From contig JAIOQB010000389.1 of assembly GCA_021413585.1 (NCBI GenBank), positions 1-33,428 on the forward strand: a stretch of 33,428 nt of DNA. Reading direction: 5' to 3'. Of this stretch, positions 17,822 through 26,330 are shown one piece after another. Position numbers and translations under genes: made by a program. The number at the start of each line of letters is the position of its first letter. Within the stretch, counting starts at the first letter, position 1. Origin of the DNA: Planctomycetia bacterium. Its GTDB lineage: Bacteria > Planctomycetota > Planctomycetia > Pirellulales > UBA7805. The notes under the pieces are model-generated. The model was not told where the DNA came from. It saw nothing but the letters and a program-made list of their open reading frames with translations, and did no database searches.

Positions 17822-18241
17822 ATGAACCAGCCTGATCTCACTATGGCGCAGCAGGTCGCGCAAGCGGTTAGCGAATTCCAGCACCAGCGGACCGGCTACG
17901 CGCCCAAAGCGGTGACCGTGGTGCTCGCCGCGGAGACGCTGGTCGTCACGCTGCACGAGGCGCTCTCCCCCGCGGAGCGGTCGCTGGCGCTCACACCCGA
18001 GGGAGCCGCGCAGGTGCAGGAGTTTCACCGGCAGTTGTTCAAGAGTTCCGCCGACTTGCTGCGGGCAGAGATCAAGCGGATCACCGGCGTCGCGGTCGGC
18101 GAGGCGGCGGCGGAGATTGAGACCACCACCGGCGCCGTCGTACACGCATTTGCATCGGGCACCATGGTGCAAGTGTTCCAACTTGCCGGCCCGATTTCCG
18201 CACAGGCTTGGAATGGTAGCGCAGTAGGCGATTCACCCTGA
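17822..18241 (+). CDS. MpsC family (DUF2294) protein, paralog 2
   Basis: The protein has 139 residues and is a diverged copy of the gene at 17018-17401. Matching blocks are MAQQVAQAVSEFQHQRTGYA (GYAP replaces GRGP), ETLVVTLHEALSPAERSLAL and SADLLRAEIKRITGVAVGEA. I start at ATG 17822, which aligns with the paralog; an open extension of 32 residues upstream would read through the terminator hairpin and is unlikely. It lies 16 bases before csrA and is probably in the same transcript. Function unknown beyond the family's link to membrane-potential and inorganic-carbon systems. Confidence 0.8.
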   Translation: MNQPDLTMAQQVAQAVSEFQHQRTGYAPKAVTVVLAAETLVVTLHEALSPAERSLALTPEGAAQVQEFHRQLFKSSADLLRAEIKRITGVAVGEAAAEIETTTGAVVHAFASGTMVQVFQLAGPISAQAWNGSAVGDSP

Positions 18242-18257
18242 ATACGGAGGTTCCTCG

Positions 18258-18488
18258 ATGTTTATCGTAACTCGCAAGAGTCAGCAGTCGGTGGTGGTCG
18301 GCCGAGCCGATGACGCGCAACCGGTGCTGAAGGTGACCGTGCTGGAAATTACCAACGGCCGCGTGCGGCTGGGTTTTGAAGGTACCTCCACGGTGCCGAT
18401 CCATCGCACCGAGGTATGGCAGCGGATCCGGGCCGAAAACGAAGTCGACGCCCTGGCGATCGACGCTTCGGTGCCGAATGGATGGTGA
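18258..18488 (+). CDS. csrA: Carbon storage regulator CsrA
   Basis: The protein has 76 residues. It starts MFIVTRKSQQSVVVG and has VTVLEITNGRVRLGFEG and VPIHRTEVWQRIRAEN, matching CsrA from end to end. R6 and R50 (the Arg in IHRTEV) are the residues that bind GGA-containing RNA loops in CsrA. The loop after strand 1 is about six residues longer than in E. coli CsrA (GRADDAQPVLKV), and the C-terminal tail is longer. CsrA dimers bind mRNA leaders to block or aid translation. A strong GGAGG site lies 7 bases before the ATG; this GGA is itself a possible autoregulatory target. It sits 16 bases after the MpsC gene and 103 bases before DUF1328. Confidence 0.93.
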   Translation: MFIVTRKSQQSVVVGRADDAQPVLKVTVLEITNGRVRLGFEGTSTVPIHRTEVWQRIRAENEVDALAIDASVPNGW

Positions 18489-18591
18489 GTTGAACGGATG
18501 GTGAGGCCAGTGGAAGGCGAGGCGAATGAAAGGCGAGGAGGCGGCCCCGCGCCGCATAAGCCGCGACGTTTATTTCAGAAAGGACGCAACC

Positions 18592-18762
18592 ATGTTTCGA
18601 TTGGCGATTGCGCTGCTGGTGATTGCTCTGATTGCCGCACTGCTGGGGTTCGGCGGAATGGCCGGCTCGTTCGTGTGGCTGGCGAAGATCGTGTTCCTGG
18701 TGTTTTTGGTGTTGGCCGTGTTCTCCTTCCTGGGGCACGGCTTCCGCAAAGGAAATGTTTGA
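18592..18762 (+). CDS. DUF1328 small membrane protein
   Basis: The protein has 56 residues: [20 protein letters not shown], then [20 protein letters not shown], ending [13 protein letters not shown]. Two membrane spans separated by a GGMAGS turn are the hallmark of DUF1328 (YtjA-like) proteins, which are widespread in proteobacteria and often stress-linked, but whose role is unknown. AAAGGA lies 8 bases before this ATG; an upstream in-frame start would add a charged tail not found in the family. The stop overlaps the region just before the next gene, 34 bases away, so they are likely co-transcribed. Confidence 0.9.
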   Translation: MFRLAIALLVIALIAALLGFGGMAGSFVWLAKIVFLVFLVLAVFSFLGHGFRKGNV

Positions 18763-18796
18763 GCGGGCAATGCAACGATTGATAAGGACGTTTGAC

Positions 18797-20719
18797 ATGA
18801 CGGTACGCAGTGGTTTCAAAGTTATCAAACGGTCCGCGCTGGCTGCAACGGCAGCAGGGGGCATCTTCTTCGGCTGGGGACAGACGTTTGCCGCAGATCC
18901 TGTCCCGGTCAGCGCCGACGACGGGGCGCAAGTGCTGACGCGTGGCCCGATTCACGAAGCGTTCGCCGAAACGATCACGTTCAATCCCACGGCTGGCATC
19001 ATCGTCCCTAAGGGGCCTCCGGCAGCGATTGACGAAATGCCCCCCGATCAGCGTCCTGAGGGAACCAACGTCTCGTGGATTCCCGGCTACTGGGCGTGGG
19101 ATGACGAGCGGACGGACTTTCTGTGGGTCAGCGGCACGTGGCGCGCGTTGCCGCCGGGGCGCGAGTGGATGCCCGGCTATTGGGGGCAGGTCGCGCAAGG
19201 CTTTCAGTGGACCTCCGGCTATTGGGCCGATGCGAAGACGACGGAAGTCGAATACTTGCCCGAGCCGCCAGCCAGTGTGGAAGCGGGCCCGAACGTCGCC
19301 GCGCCCGCCGCGGACCAAGGCTGGATCCCTGGCTGCTGGGCATGGCGTAACGCGCGCTATACCTGGCGCCCCGGCTATTGGACCACTGTGCAGGCGGATT
19401 GGACCTGGATTCCCGACCATTATGTCTGGACGCCGCGAGGGTATTTATTCGTTGACGGCTACTGGGACTACTCGGTCGCGCGTCGCGGAGCGCTGTTCGC
19501 GCCGGTGTATTTTGCGGCCGGCGTCTACACGCGGCGGGGGTTTTATTATTCGCCGCAGACGCTGATCAATCCGGGCGTGTTTGCCAATCAGCTTTTCCTG
19601 CGTCCCGGCTACCAGCACTACTATTTCGGCGATTACTACGCCGCCAACTACGCCACGGCCGGATTCTATCCGTGGTTTTCGTACAACGGCAGCCGCTACG
19701 GCTACGATCCGTTCTGTGCCCAGCAGCGCTGGCAGCATCGCGACGACCGCAACTGGCAGCAAGGGTTGCAAGCCGAGTTTCAAAATCGCCGCGATCACGA
19801 AGAGGCCCGTCCGCCCCGCACCTGGACGGGGCAACAGGCGTTGATCGCGCGCGAAGCGAACTCCAAGCAGAAAAGCTTTGTGGTCGCCGCGTCGCTCGAT
19901 CAAGTGGCCAGGAGCACGGCCAGCCCGCTGAAGTTCCAGCCGGTCGACAAGCAACAGCGGCAGCGGATCACCACCGAAGGGCAAGCGGTGCAAACATTTC
20001 GCCAGGAGCGGCAAAAGCTGGAGACCGTAAGCGCGGCCGCCAGTGCGAGCAGACCGGGAGAGCCGGCGGTAAAGCAAACGGGACCGGTCCGAGTCAAACG
20101 ACCGGCTTCTCCAATTGTGGGCAGCACGCCGGTTCAACCCGGCGCGACTCGGCCTGACACGGGTCGGCCTGACAATGACTCCGTCCCGCCGAAGCGACCG
20201 GGCGGCCTTCCGCCCCCCGGCGATGCCAGCCCGTCGCCGAAGGGAAATCGCCCACCGGCCGTCGATCGCCCAGAAGCGAAGCCACTGCCGGAAACGAAGC
20301 CACGCCCCGAAGAGAAGCCGCGTCGCGATGAGAAACCACGGCCGCAAGCGCCGAAGAACCTGCCCGCCGACACAGTGCGGCCGCAGCCCGGCGCAAAGCC
20401 GCTACCCAAGGTCGATCGTTTGCCACCGCTGCAACCACAGAAACCTCAGCCGCTGTCGCGAACAGGCGACAAGCAACCCGAGCCCGGCGGCAATCAGCCA
20501 GAACCGCCGGCAACGAAAGCACCGATCAAGACGCTGCCCAAAGCCGCGCCGCGTGATCCAAACCCTGCACCAGCAACCGCCGTGCCCCCCGACGCCGGCC
20601 GCAAGGCGCCCCCGCAACGCGAACAGCGTGATCCGCCGCGACGTGAATCGAACGACCCGCCCCAACGAGACACCAACGACAAACCCATGGGCGATGTCAA
20701 GGAAAAACTTAAGAAGTAA
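18797..20719 (+). CDS. Exported WxxGxW-repeat (YXWGXW) protein with Pro-rich tail
   Basis: The protein has 640 residues. A basic signal sequence (1-33, ending TFAADP) is followed by repeats of the form W-x-P-G-Y-W: WIPGYWAW (94-101), WVSGTW (110-115), WMPGYWG (124-130), WTSGYW (138-143), WIPGCWAW (176-183), WRPGYW (190-195) and later VDGYW. Then comes a Tyr-rich region to about 320 (YYFGDYYAANY), a helical segment, and from about 420 a long Pro/Lys/Arg-rich tail (KPLPETKPRPEEKP) that is probably disordered. YXWGXW repeats occur in exported proteins of unknown function in planctomycetes and proteobacteria. ATG 18797 lies 8 bases after AAGGA. It follows DUF1328 and precedes DUF3309 closely. Confidence 0.9.
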   Translation: MTVRSGFKVIKRSALAATAAGGIFFGWGQTFAADPVPVSADDGAQVLTRGPIHEAFAETITFNPTAGIIVPKGPPAAIDEMPPDQRPEGTNVSWIPGYWAWDDERTDFLWVSGTWRALPPGREWMPGYWGQVAQGFQWTSGYWADAKTTEVEYLPEPPASVEAGPNVAAPAADQGWIPGCWAWRNARYTWRPGYWTTVQADWTWIPDHYVWTPRGYLFVDGYWDYSVARRGALFAPVYFAAGVYTRRGFYYSPQTLINPGVFANQLFLRPGYQHYYFGDYYAANYATAGFYPWFSYNGSRYGYDPFCAQQRWQHRDDRNWQQGLQAEFQNRRDHEEARPPRTWTGQQALIAREANSKQKSFVVAASLDQVARSTASPLKFQPVDKQQRQRITTEGQAVQTFRQERQKLETVSAAASASRPGEPAVKQTGPVRVKRPASPIVGSTPVQPGATRPDTGRPDNDSVPPKRPGGLPPPGDASPSPKGNRPPAVDRPEAKPLPETKPRPEEKPRRDEKPRPQAPKNLPADTVRPQPGAKPLPKVDRLPPLQPQKPQPLSRTGDKQPEPGGNQPEPPATKAPIKTLPKAAPRDPNPAPATAVPPDAGRKAPPQREQRDPPRRESNDPPQRDTNDKPMGDVKEKLKK

Positions 20720-20784
20720 ACCGACCGCCACAGCGCTGGCATCCGCGGCGTACCGCGATCGACATTTTTCAAAGGAGCATTGCC

Positions 20785-20940
20785 ATGTTAGGAACTGTGT
20801 TGCTTGTGATCTTGATTTTGATGTTGCTGGGCGCCTTGCCCAGTTGGCCGCACAGCAAAAATTGGGGCTATGGCCCCAGCGGCGGGTTGGGTTTGATCGT
20901 CGTGATCCTGGTGATCCTGCTGTTGCTGGGACGGATCTAG
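20785..20940 (+). CDS. DUF3309 small membrane protein
   Basis: The protein has only 51 residues: MLGTVLLVILILMLLGALPS, then WPHSKNWGYGPSGGLGLIVV, then ILVILLLLGRI. This is the full DUF3309 pattern: two hydrophobic helices joined by a P-x-WPHS-x-x-WGYGPSGG linker. AAGGAG lies about 8 bases before the ATG. It follows the WxxGxW gene by 65 bases on the same strand. The family is found next to stress and envelope genes but has no known function. The gene is short and easily missed in annotation. Confidence 0.93.
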   Translation: MLGTVLLVILILMLLGALPSWPHSKNWGYGPSGGLGLIVVILVILLLLGRI

Positions 20941-21255
20941 AGCCTGACCGCCGGAAACGCTAGCCACCGGCCTCAGATACTGTGGAAGAGATTTCCATTG
21001 AACGGACGCGCGCCGATCGCCACTAGAAATTTTCGCAAAGACGCTGACGGACGACGGATCGCGAAAGAGCGAAAGCACAATAAAAAGGTTTGCTTTACTT
21101 GTCGCGTAGATGATTCCAGCGAGAGGTTTTTTCGCGTTTTCGCACGTTCGCGTTTTCGCGATAGCGTCCGTCGGCATCAGCGTCCGTTGGCATCATGGTC
21201 GCCACTCAACCTCGCCGCGTCTTCGTGGTGAAAAAACTTCACCAACGAAAACCGC
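20941..21255. repeat. Gene-free spacer with long hairpin element (copy 2)
   Basis: This 315-base spacer between convergent genes has no gene. At 21031-21180 it carries a second copy of the long imperfect hairpin seen at 15661-15835. Shared pieces are GACGGATCGCGAAA, GCGAAAGCAC and CGCGTTTTCGCGATAGCGT (the last also near 15805). The two copies differ in the loop, so the element family has diverged. Its position after DUF3309 and before the end of a minus-strand gene would allow a transcript-end role. Confidence 0.7.
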
Positions 21256-21717
21256 TCACGCCGGCGTCTGCAGAATCGCGGCGGCGGCGGAGAGGAGATA
21301 AATCAACACGATCGTCCACCACGCCACATGGATGATCGCCCGGTCGGGCTTGAGCATCGAGATGGCCACCAGGCTGACGAAGGCGAGCACGCCGCTGACC
21401 GCGGCAAACGCGGCGGGGCCCGTTAGCCGTAGCACGGCCAACAGCACCGCCGCCATAGTGACCAGCGCCAACAACTCCGCCAGCGAAAAATGAAACGGCT
21501 CGGCCGGCGGATCGGAGGGTCGTGGATAGTGAGGTTGCATTTCTCCGGCCGGAAACGATTTCTGCGGCGCCGGAGAGACTTGAGGCCAACTCTCGTCAAC
21601 ACTACCGGGATTCGCACCGATCGGACCGCGTTCATCGGCTTGGGTGCCGGCAGCGGGCGAGCCGGCCGCGTCCGGATTGATCACGGGCAAGATTCGACTG
21701 ATAGTTGGTTCGTCCAT
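21256..21717 (-). CDS. Membrane protein of unknown function downstream of the PA14/LRR gene
   Basis: The protein has 153 residues. The first 75 are Pro/Ala-rich and soluble; then FHFSLAELLALVTMAAVLLA opens a hydrophobic half with about three spans (78-95, 98-116, 126-149). This FSLAELL opening is typical of small planctomycete membrane proteins. GAAGG lies 5 bases before the ATG, and the gene begins 20 bases after the stop of the giant PA14/LRR gene, so they form one transcript. No motif suggests an activity. Confidence 0.8.
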   Translation of the reverse strand: MDEPTISRILPVINPDAAGSPAAGTQADERGPIGANPGSVDESWPQVSPAPQKSFPAGEMQPHYPRPSDPPAEPFHFSLAELLALVTMAAVLLAVLRLTGPAAFAAVSGVLAFVSLVAISMLKPDRAIIHVAWWTIVLIYLLSAAAAILQTPA

Positions 21718-21737
21718 AAGAACCTTCGCGTATCGAC

Positions 21738-24700
21738 CTAACGCGGCCCTGGCCGTCGCGGGCCTCCTCCGCCTCCGCCGCCTCCGCCACCTCCGCCGCC
21801 CCCTGAGGGGCGCTTCCAGGGATCGGGCTTATTCGCCCCGCCCAGAAGATCCGGCTTGGGGAGCAGCGTGCAGTTGAGATGGTCGCGGGTGAATTTCACG
21901 TGCCCGTCCCAGGTAAGCTTGGCGCCGCGGAGGTTGACCCATTCCAACTTCGTCAGCTTGCTGAGACTTTGCAATCCGGCGTCGGTCACTCCGCTGGCGG
22001 TTTCGATATCGATCGTCTTCAGATTGCTCAAATCGGAAAAGTACGCCAGCACGCCGTTGCCCAGCGGCTGAACCTTCAAATGCACCTTGTTGAGATACTT
22101 CATCCGGCTTAAGGCCTGCAAGTCATTTTCTCGCACCGCCGCGGCGGTCAGCGAGATCCGCTCCAGGTCCAGCTTGGCCAACTCACCCAGGCTTGCTCCG
22201 CCGAACGGTCCATCCAGAGTCAATTGCGTCAGCGACTTGACCTCGCCGATGCGGGCCACCACTCCGTTGCTGACCGACCGGCTGCGAAGCGTAAGCTCCT
22301 TGAGCTTGGTCAGTTCCTGGAGCTTGTCGATCGAGTGCGGCTGAAAGTGGCCGCCGATCAGGGAGAGCAGTTCCAGCGAGCCGATCTGCGAGACGGCGGT
22401 GAACGTGGCGTCCGAGATTCGGTCGCCCGTTAGTTCCAGCACCTTCAGGTTGGACAAGTCCTTCAGCGCGCCGAGCGAAGCGCCGCTGAGCGGCTCGCCA
22501 TGCAGCTTCAGCGTCTGCAACTTGCTCATTTTTTCCATCGCGGTCAGGCTTTTGTCGGAAATCTTCGGCGCGGTGATTTCCAGCCGCGTCAACTGCGTGA
22601 GATCCTGCAAGCGAAACATCCCGGCGTCCGTGATGCCGCGCGATTCCAGCGTCAGTTCTTGCAGCGAGTGCAGCCGGCCGATGGCCCGCAGCGCCGCTTC
22701 GTCCACCGTGTCGCGGGCGGGCACCAGGCCCAGCGCCGTCAGCGAGTCGTCGTGCGGCAGGTCGTCGCCGCGGCGCAGCCAATCGCTGCTTCCTTCGACA
22801 CGCACTCGGCCGCCGGCATCCAGCACTGCTTGCAACAGCTTGCGGGTGGCGGCGGCGTCGAGCGGCTTGGACTCACCCGCGGGCGCGACGGCCGGCTTCT
22901 CGCGCGGCACGTCCGCGGCGGGCTGCTCGCGGGGAATCTGCCCGATGACGTCGCGGCGAATGTCGGCCAGCCGGCCGTCAACTTCCGCAACCGCCGATTC
23001 CGCCAGCCCTGCCCGAGCCATGCCATACCACCGCATCACGCGCTGCCGCAATCGCTGCCGGGCGATGTCGGTTTCAAACGGCTGCAGGCCCCACCACAGA
23101 TCGCCGACGCTCTTTCGGGCGGCCGAATCGCCGGGCTGCTGGGTTAATTGCAAGTCGGCCGCCGCCGCCTTGCGGAACGCTTCCTTGTCTCCCAGCGCCA
23201 ACAGCGGCAGCCCTTGGGTCCAGTTGTCTTGATAGAGGACCAGGAACCGGCCGCGCTGGAAGTTGGCAGCGGGATCCTTGGGATCCGTCAGCAGCGCTTT
23301 GCGCGCTTCTTCGGCGCGAGCTTCTTCGGGGGCCAATTCCTTCAACTTTTTGCCGAGGCTGGTGATCGATATCTTCAACTCGCGGTCCCCTGCCCGCGTG
23401 GCAACCGCCAACGCCGGCGCAAGCAACTCGCTCCCGGCGACAAAGCGTCCCGTGCGATAGTCCCGTTCGAGCAAGTTGACGTACAACTGCGTCACGTTGC
23501 GGGCATCTTCCGGCGTGGTCGCCCGATCGGCTAGCACGCGCAGCGCCGCGGCGCGATCCGCCTGGCCGTCGTACTTGAACATCGACTCCATCAGGTCGGT
23601 GACTTGCGCCGCCTTGGGGAGATTGCCGTCGGCAAAGGCCAACGCACGCGACTCGCTCAGCAATGCCCAGCGGCGTTGGGGCGTGGTGGCCGCAAACGCC
23701 AGATTGCGCAGCTTTTCCGCCAAGGCCCGCTTCGCTTCGTCGCCGGTCGCGGCGTAATCGGTGGCGAACTCCTGCTTGAGGATTTCCATTTGACGGGCAA
23801 TATCGGCCGCGGCGGGAATCTCTTGCTTGCCCGCCAACGGCGGCGGGGCGTCGGCCGACACATCGTGCGACATGGCGCCGATCGGCACCAGCGACGACTC
23901 CTCGGCTTCCGGCGTGCGCCAGCGGAACGCAAACGCGGCGGCGTTGCTTCCTTCGTGGAGATATTCGATCTTGATGTCGTTCTTGCCTTGCAAGTCAACG
24001 GTCGCCCCGTCGCGCCGCACCCCGCCCGGTTCCCAAGCGTCGATCTGCACTTTGCCGTCGATCCACAATCGCAGCCGCCCGTCGTGCTCCATCTCGAGGC
24101 GATACTCACCCGGTTGCGGGGCCAGCAGTTGCCCTTCGCAGCGCAGGGCGAGCGTGCCGCCTGTCCACGAGGTGGTCGGTGGTCGGATTCCGCCGGCCGG
24201 CACGATGCCCGGCCGTCCCCCGCCACCCAAAAAGCGGTTCCCCCACAGCCATTCCAACTGCCGCGGAAAGACGACGATCCCTTCGCCGGAAAACTCCCCG
24301 TTGTCGTAACGCTTGACCGACAGGCCGGCGTTCTGCGCGATCGGCGTGATCGCGGCGATGGGCAAGGTTGGCGCCGCGGCGGCTACGGCGGCATCGGTAT
24401 ACAGCGCCGCGTTGGGGACAATTTCCTGCGTCCCGTCGGGCCGCGCCCATTGCAGCCGCACAATGCCGGGGGCGCCTTGTGCCTGGTATTCGAGCTTCAA
24501 CGCCCTCGGCCGGGCGTCGAGCAGTTGGCTGCTCATCCCTCGCGTCGGCCCTTGGGCGTTCCACTGATCCAGCAGCGCGACGCCGTCGAGCGACAATCGA
24601 AAGCCGCCGTTGGCGCAGACGATCAATGTGTAGCGGCCGGGCTGTGGCGGCCGGAGCCAGCCGCTGTAGCGAACCGCGAACCGATCGGCAGGCACTCCTG

Positions 24701-26330
24701 CCAGCGGCGATTTATTCTGCCAGAATCCGTCGATCCGGCGCTCGTTCTGCGCGCCGCGGCGATCGGTCAATTGACTGTCGGCGAAGAAGTCCGCGTGCAA
24801 TCCATGGCCGTCGGTCGGGCCGCTGGCGGGGAGAACGCGAATCCGAAACTGCTGCGTCGTAGAGAGCGCCTCGCCTGCGGACTTGTCGCCCGAGGTCAAT
24901 CGCACTACCACCGGCAGTTCGGTTCCTGCCGCGGAGGCCGGCGCCTGGTAGCGGAAGTTGCCGGCGGGATCGAGGCTTGCCCCAGCGGGGGCCACGTCCA
25001 GGTGATACGCAATCGCGGTGTCGGATAAATCTGCAACGCTGGCGGCGATGGTCAATGCCAGCGTTTCGCCCGCCACGACGGTACGGTCGCCGATGGGGGC
25101 AATCTGCGGCGGCCGGCGGCCCTCCAGGACGCGCACCGAAATATCGCGGCTCGAAACCACCTGGCCGTTGTCGCGCCGGACCACTTGCAGGTGCAGGGGA
25201 TAAAGATCGGGCTTGATTCCGGCTGCCGGCTCCCACACGAGCTGGGCCGCATTTTCATCAATCCGCGCACCGGCCGGCGGATTTGCCAATTGCAGGCGAT
25301 ACGCCGGATCAACAACGCGGCCGGCAACGGTCAGCCGCTGCCGCAAGCTGTCGCCGCGGCGAAGCTTCAGTTCGGCAATGGCATCGAGTTGCGGCGCTGT
25401 CGCGGCGGCGGGAACGACACCCGGCGGCGGCGGCACGCCTTGCGCAGGCCCGTCGGGGGGCTTGTTTCCGTGGTCGCGCGAGGCAATCAGCAACCCCACC
25501 AGTACCGCGATTGCCACCACCCCGCCGCCACCGATGCCGAGCATCATCGGCAGGTTGTTCTGTGTGGTCTTGCCGCGAACGGGAAGCGCCGCGCGAGTCG
25601 CGGCACCCGGCCGAGCGGGGACGCCTTTCCTGGCGGCCGGAGGCCTGGCCCCCGCCGAATTGCCGTTACGAGCCGGCGCGCGGGAAAAAGTATCCACAGC
25701 AACGCCGTCCACGTCCACACTGCCCTCAGGTTCGTCCACCGATTCGACTTCCGTTTCGACGATCCGATTGGGCTGGGTGTCCAGCAGCGATGAATCGGTT
25801 TCCTGAGCGGCGTAGGTCCCCACCGCCTCACCATCGACCTCCACTTCGTCGTCGACAATTGCAGCATCGACGAGCGATTCATCGGCGGATCCTTCATCTA
25901 CGGAAACCGCCTGCCCCATCGGAATACGTCTTGATCCACCTGGCGCATTCTCGACAATTTCAACGTCAAAGTGCGTGGCCGTTTCCGCTGTTGCCGCTTC
26001 AACCGAGCGCCGGGTGGGAGGGGCGGCGGGGATCGCTCGGGGGACTTCAGTGGCGCGCCGCAACTCCGCGTCGTATTCCTGGCGCTTGACCGGATCGAGC
26101 AGACGCAGCTTGGCCGCGGAGAGTTCGTTGAGGATCCGCTGCGAAGCGGGGGCCTGCGGGCCGTTTTGAAATGTGCGGATGTGCGTCATCCGCTGGTCGG
26201 CCGCATGAGAGATGACGTCGGCGTCGTTCTCAAACAGGTCGATCCCCAGCAGCCGGTAAAAGTTCGGCGGCTGGTCCTTCGGCTGAATGCCGAGCCATTT
26301 TCGATATGGATCAAAAGGTTCTTGCTGCAT
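21738..26330 (-). CDS. Giant membrane protein: J-like domain, two PA14-like domains, leucine-rich repeats
   Basis: The protein has 1530 residues. Parts, in order: a planctomycete J-like domain (about 5-92, FYRLLGIDLFENDADVI, LLDPVKRQEYDAELRR); an acidic/Pro-rich linker; a membrane span (about 263-285); an Ig-like region (about 400-500); a first PA14-like domain (about 510-646, GLHADFFADSQL, YSGWLRPPQPGRYTLIV); a second (about 670-820, SVKRYDNGEFSG, LLAPQPGEYRLEMEHDGRL); an alpha-helical region (about 840-1130); leucine-rich repeats (about 1195-1500, ELTLESRGITDAGMF, VLELTGDRISDATF); and a tail with 14 Gly in a row. The J-like part would be cytoplasmic and the rest exported. PA14 modules bind sugars in other proteins; ligand here unknown. 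ATG 26330 follows a GTG by one codon. Confidence 0.93.
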   Translation of the reverse strand: MQQEPFDPYRKWLGIQPKDQPPNFYRLLGIDLFENDADVISHAADQRMTHIRTFQNGPQAPASQRILNELSAAKLRLLDPVKRQEYDAELRRATEVPRAIPAAPPTRRSVEAATAETATHFDVEIVENAPGGSRRIPMGQAVSVDEGSADESLVDAAIVDDEVEVDGEAVGTYAAQETDSSLLDTQPNRIVETEVESVDEPEGSVDVDGVAVDTFSRAPARNGNSAGARPPAARKGVPARPGAATRAALPVRGKTTQNNLPMMLGIGGGGVVAIAVLVGLLIASRDHGNKPPDGPAQGVPPPPGVVPAAATAPQLDAIAELKLRRGDSLRQRLTVAGRVVDPAYRLQLANPPAGARIDENAAQLVWEPAAGIKPDLYPLHLQVVRRDNGQVVSSRDISVRVLEGRRPPQIAPIGDRTVVAGETLALTIAASVADLSDTAIAYHLDVAPAGASLDPAGNFRYQAPASAAGTELPVVVRLTSGDKSAGEALSTTQQFRIRVLPASGPTDGHGLHADFFADSQLTDRRGAQNERRIDGFWQNKSPLAGVPADRFAVRYSGWLRPPQPGRYTLIVCANGGFRLSLDGVALLDQWNAQGPTRGMSSQLLDARPRALKLEYQAQGAPGIVRLQWARPDGTQEIVPNAALYTDAAVAAAAPTLPIAAITPIAQNAGLSVKRYDNGEFSGEGIVVFPRQLEWLWGNRFLGGGGRPGIVPAGGIRPPTTSWTGGTLALRCEGQLLAPQPGEYRLEMEHDGRLRLWIDGKVQIDAWEPGGVRRDGATVDLQGKNDIKIEYLHEGSNAAAFAFRWRTPEAEESSLVPIGAMSHDVSADAPPPLAGKQEIPAAADIARQMEILKQEFATDYAATGDEAKRALAEKLRNLAFAATTPQRRWALLSESRALAFADGNLPKAAQVTDLMESMFKYDGQADRAAALRVLADRATTPEDARNVTQLYVNLLERDYRTGRFVAGSELLAPALAVATRAGDRELKISITSLGKKLKELAPEEARAEEARKALLTDPKDPAANFQRGRFLVLYQDNWTQGLPLLALGDKEAFRKAAAADLQLTQQPGDSAARKSVGDLWWGLQPFETDIARQRLRQRVMRWYGMARAGLAESAVAEVDGRLADIRRDVIGQIPREQPAADVPREKPAVAPAGESKPLDAAATRKLLQAVLDAGGRVRVEGSSDWLRRGDDLPHDDSLTALGLVPARDTVDEAALRAIGRLHSLQELTLESRGITDAGMFRLQDLTQLTRLEITAPKISDKSLTAMEKMSKLQTLKLHGEPLSGASLGALKDLSNLKVLELTGDRISDATFTAVSQIGSLELLSLIGGHFQPHSIDKLQELTKLKELTLRSRSVSNGVVARIGEVKSLTQLTLDGPFGGASLGELAKLDLERISLTAAAVRENDLQALSRMKYLNKVHLKVQPLGNGVLAYFSDLSNLKTIDIETASGVTDAGLQSLSKLTKLEWVNLRGAKLTWDGHVKFTRDHLNCTLLPKPDLLGGANKPDPWKRPSGGGGGGGGGGGGGGPRRPGPR

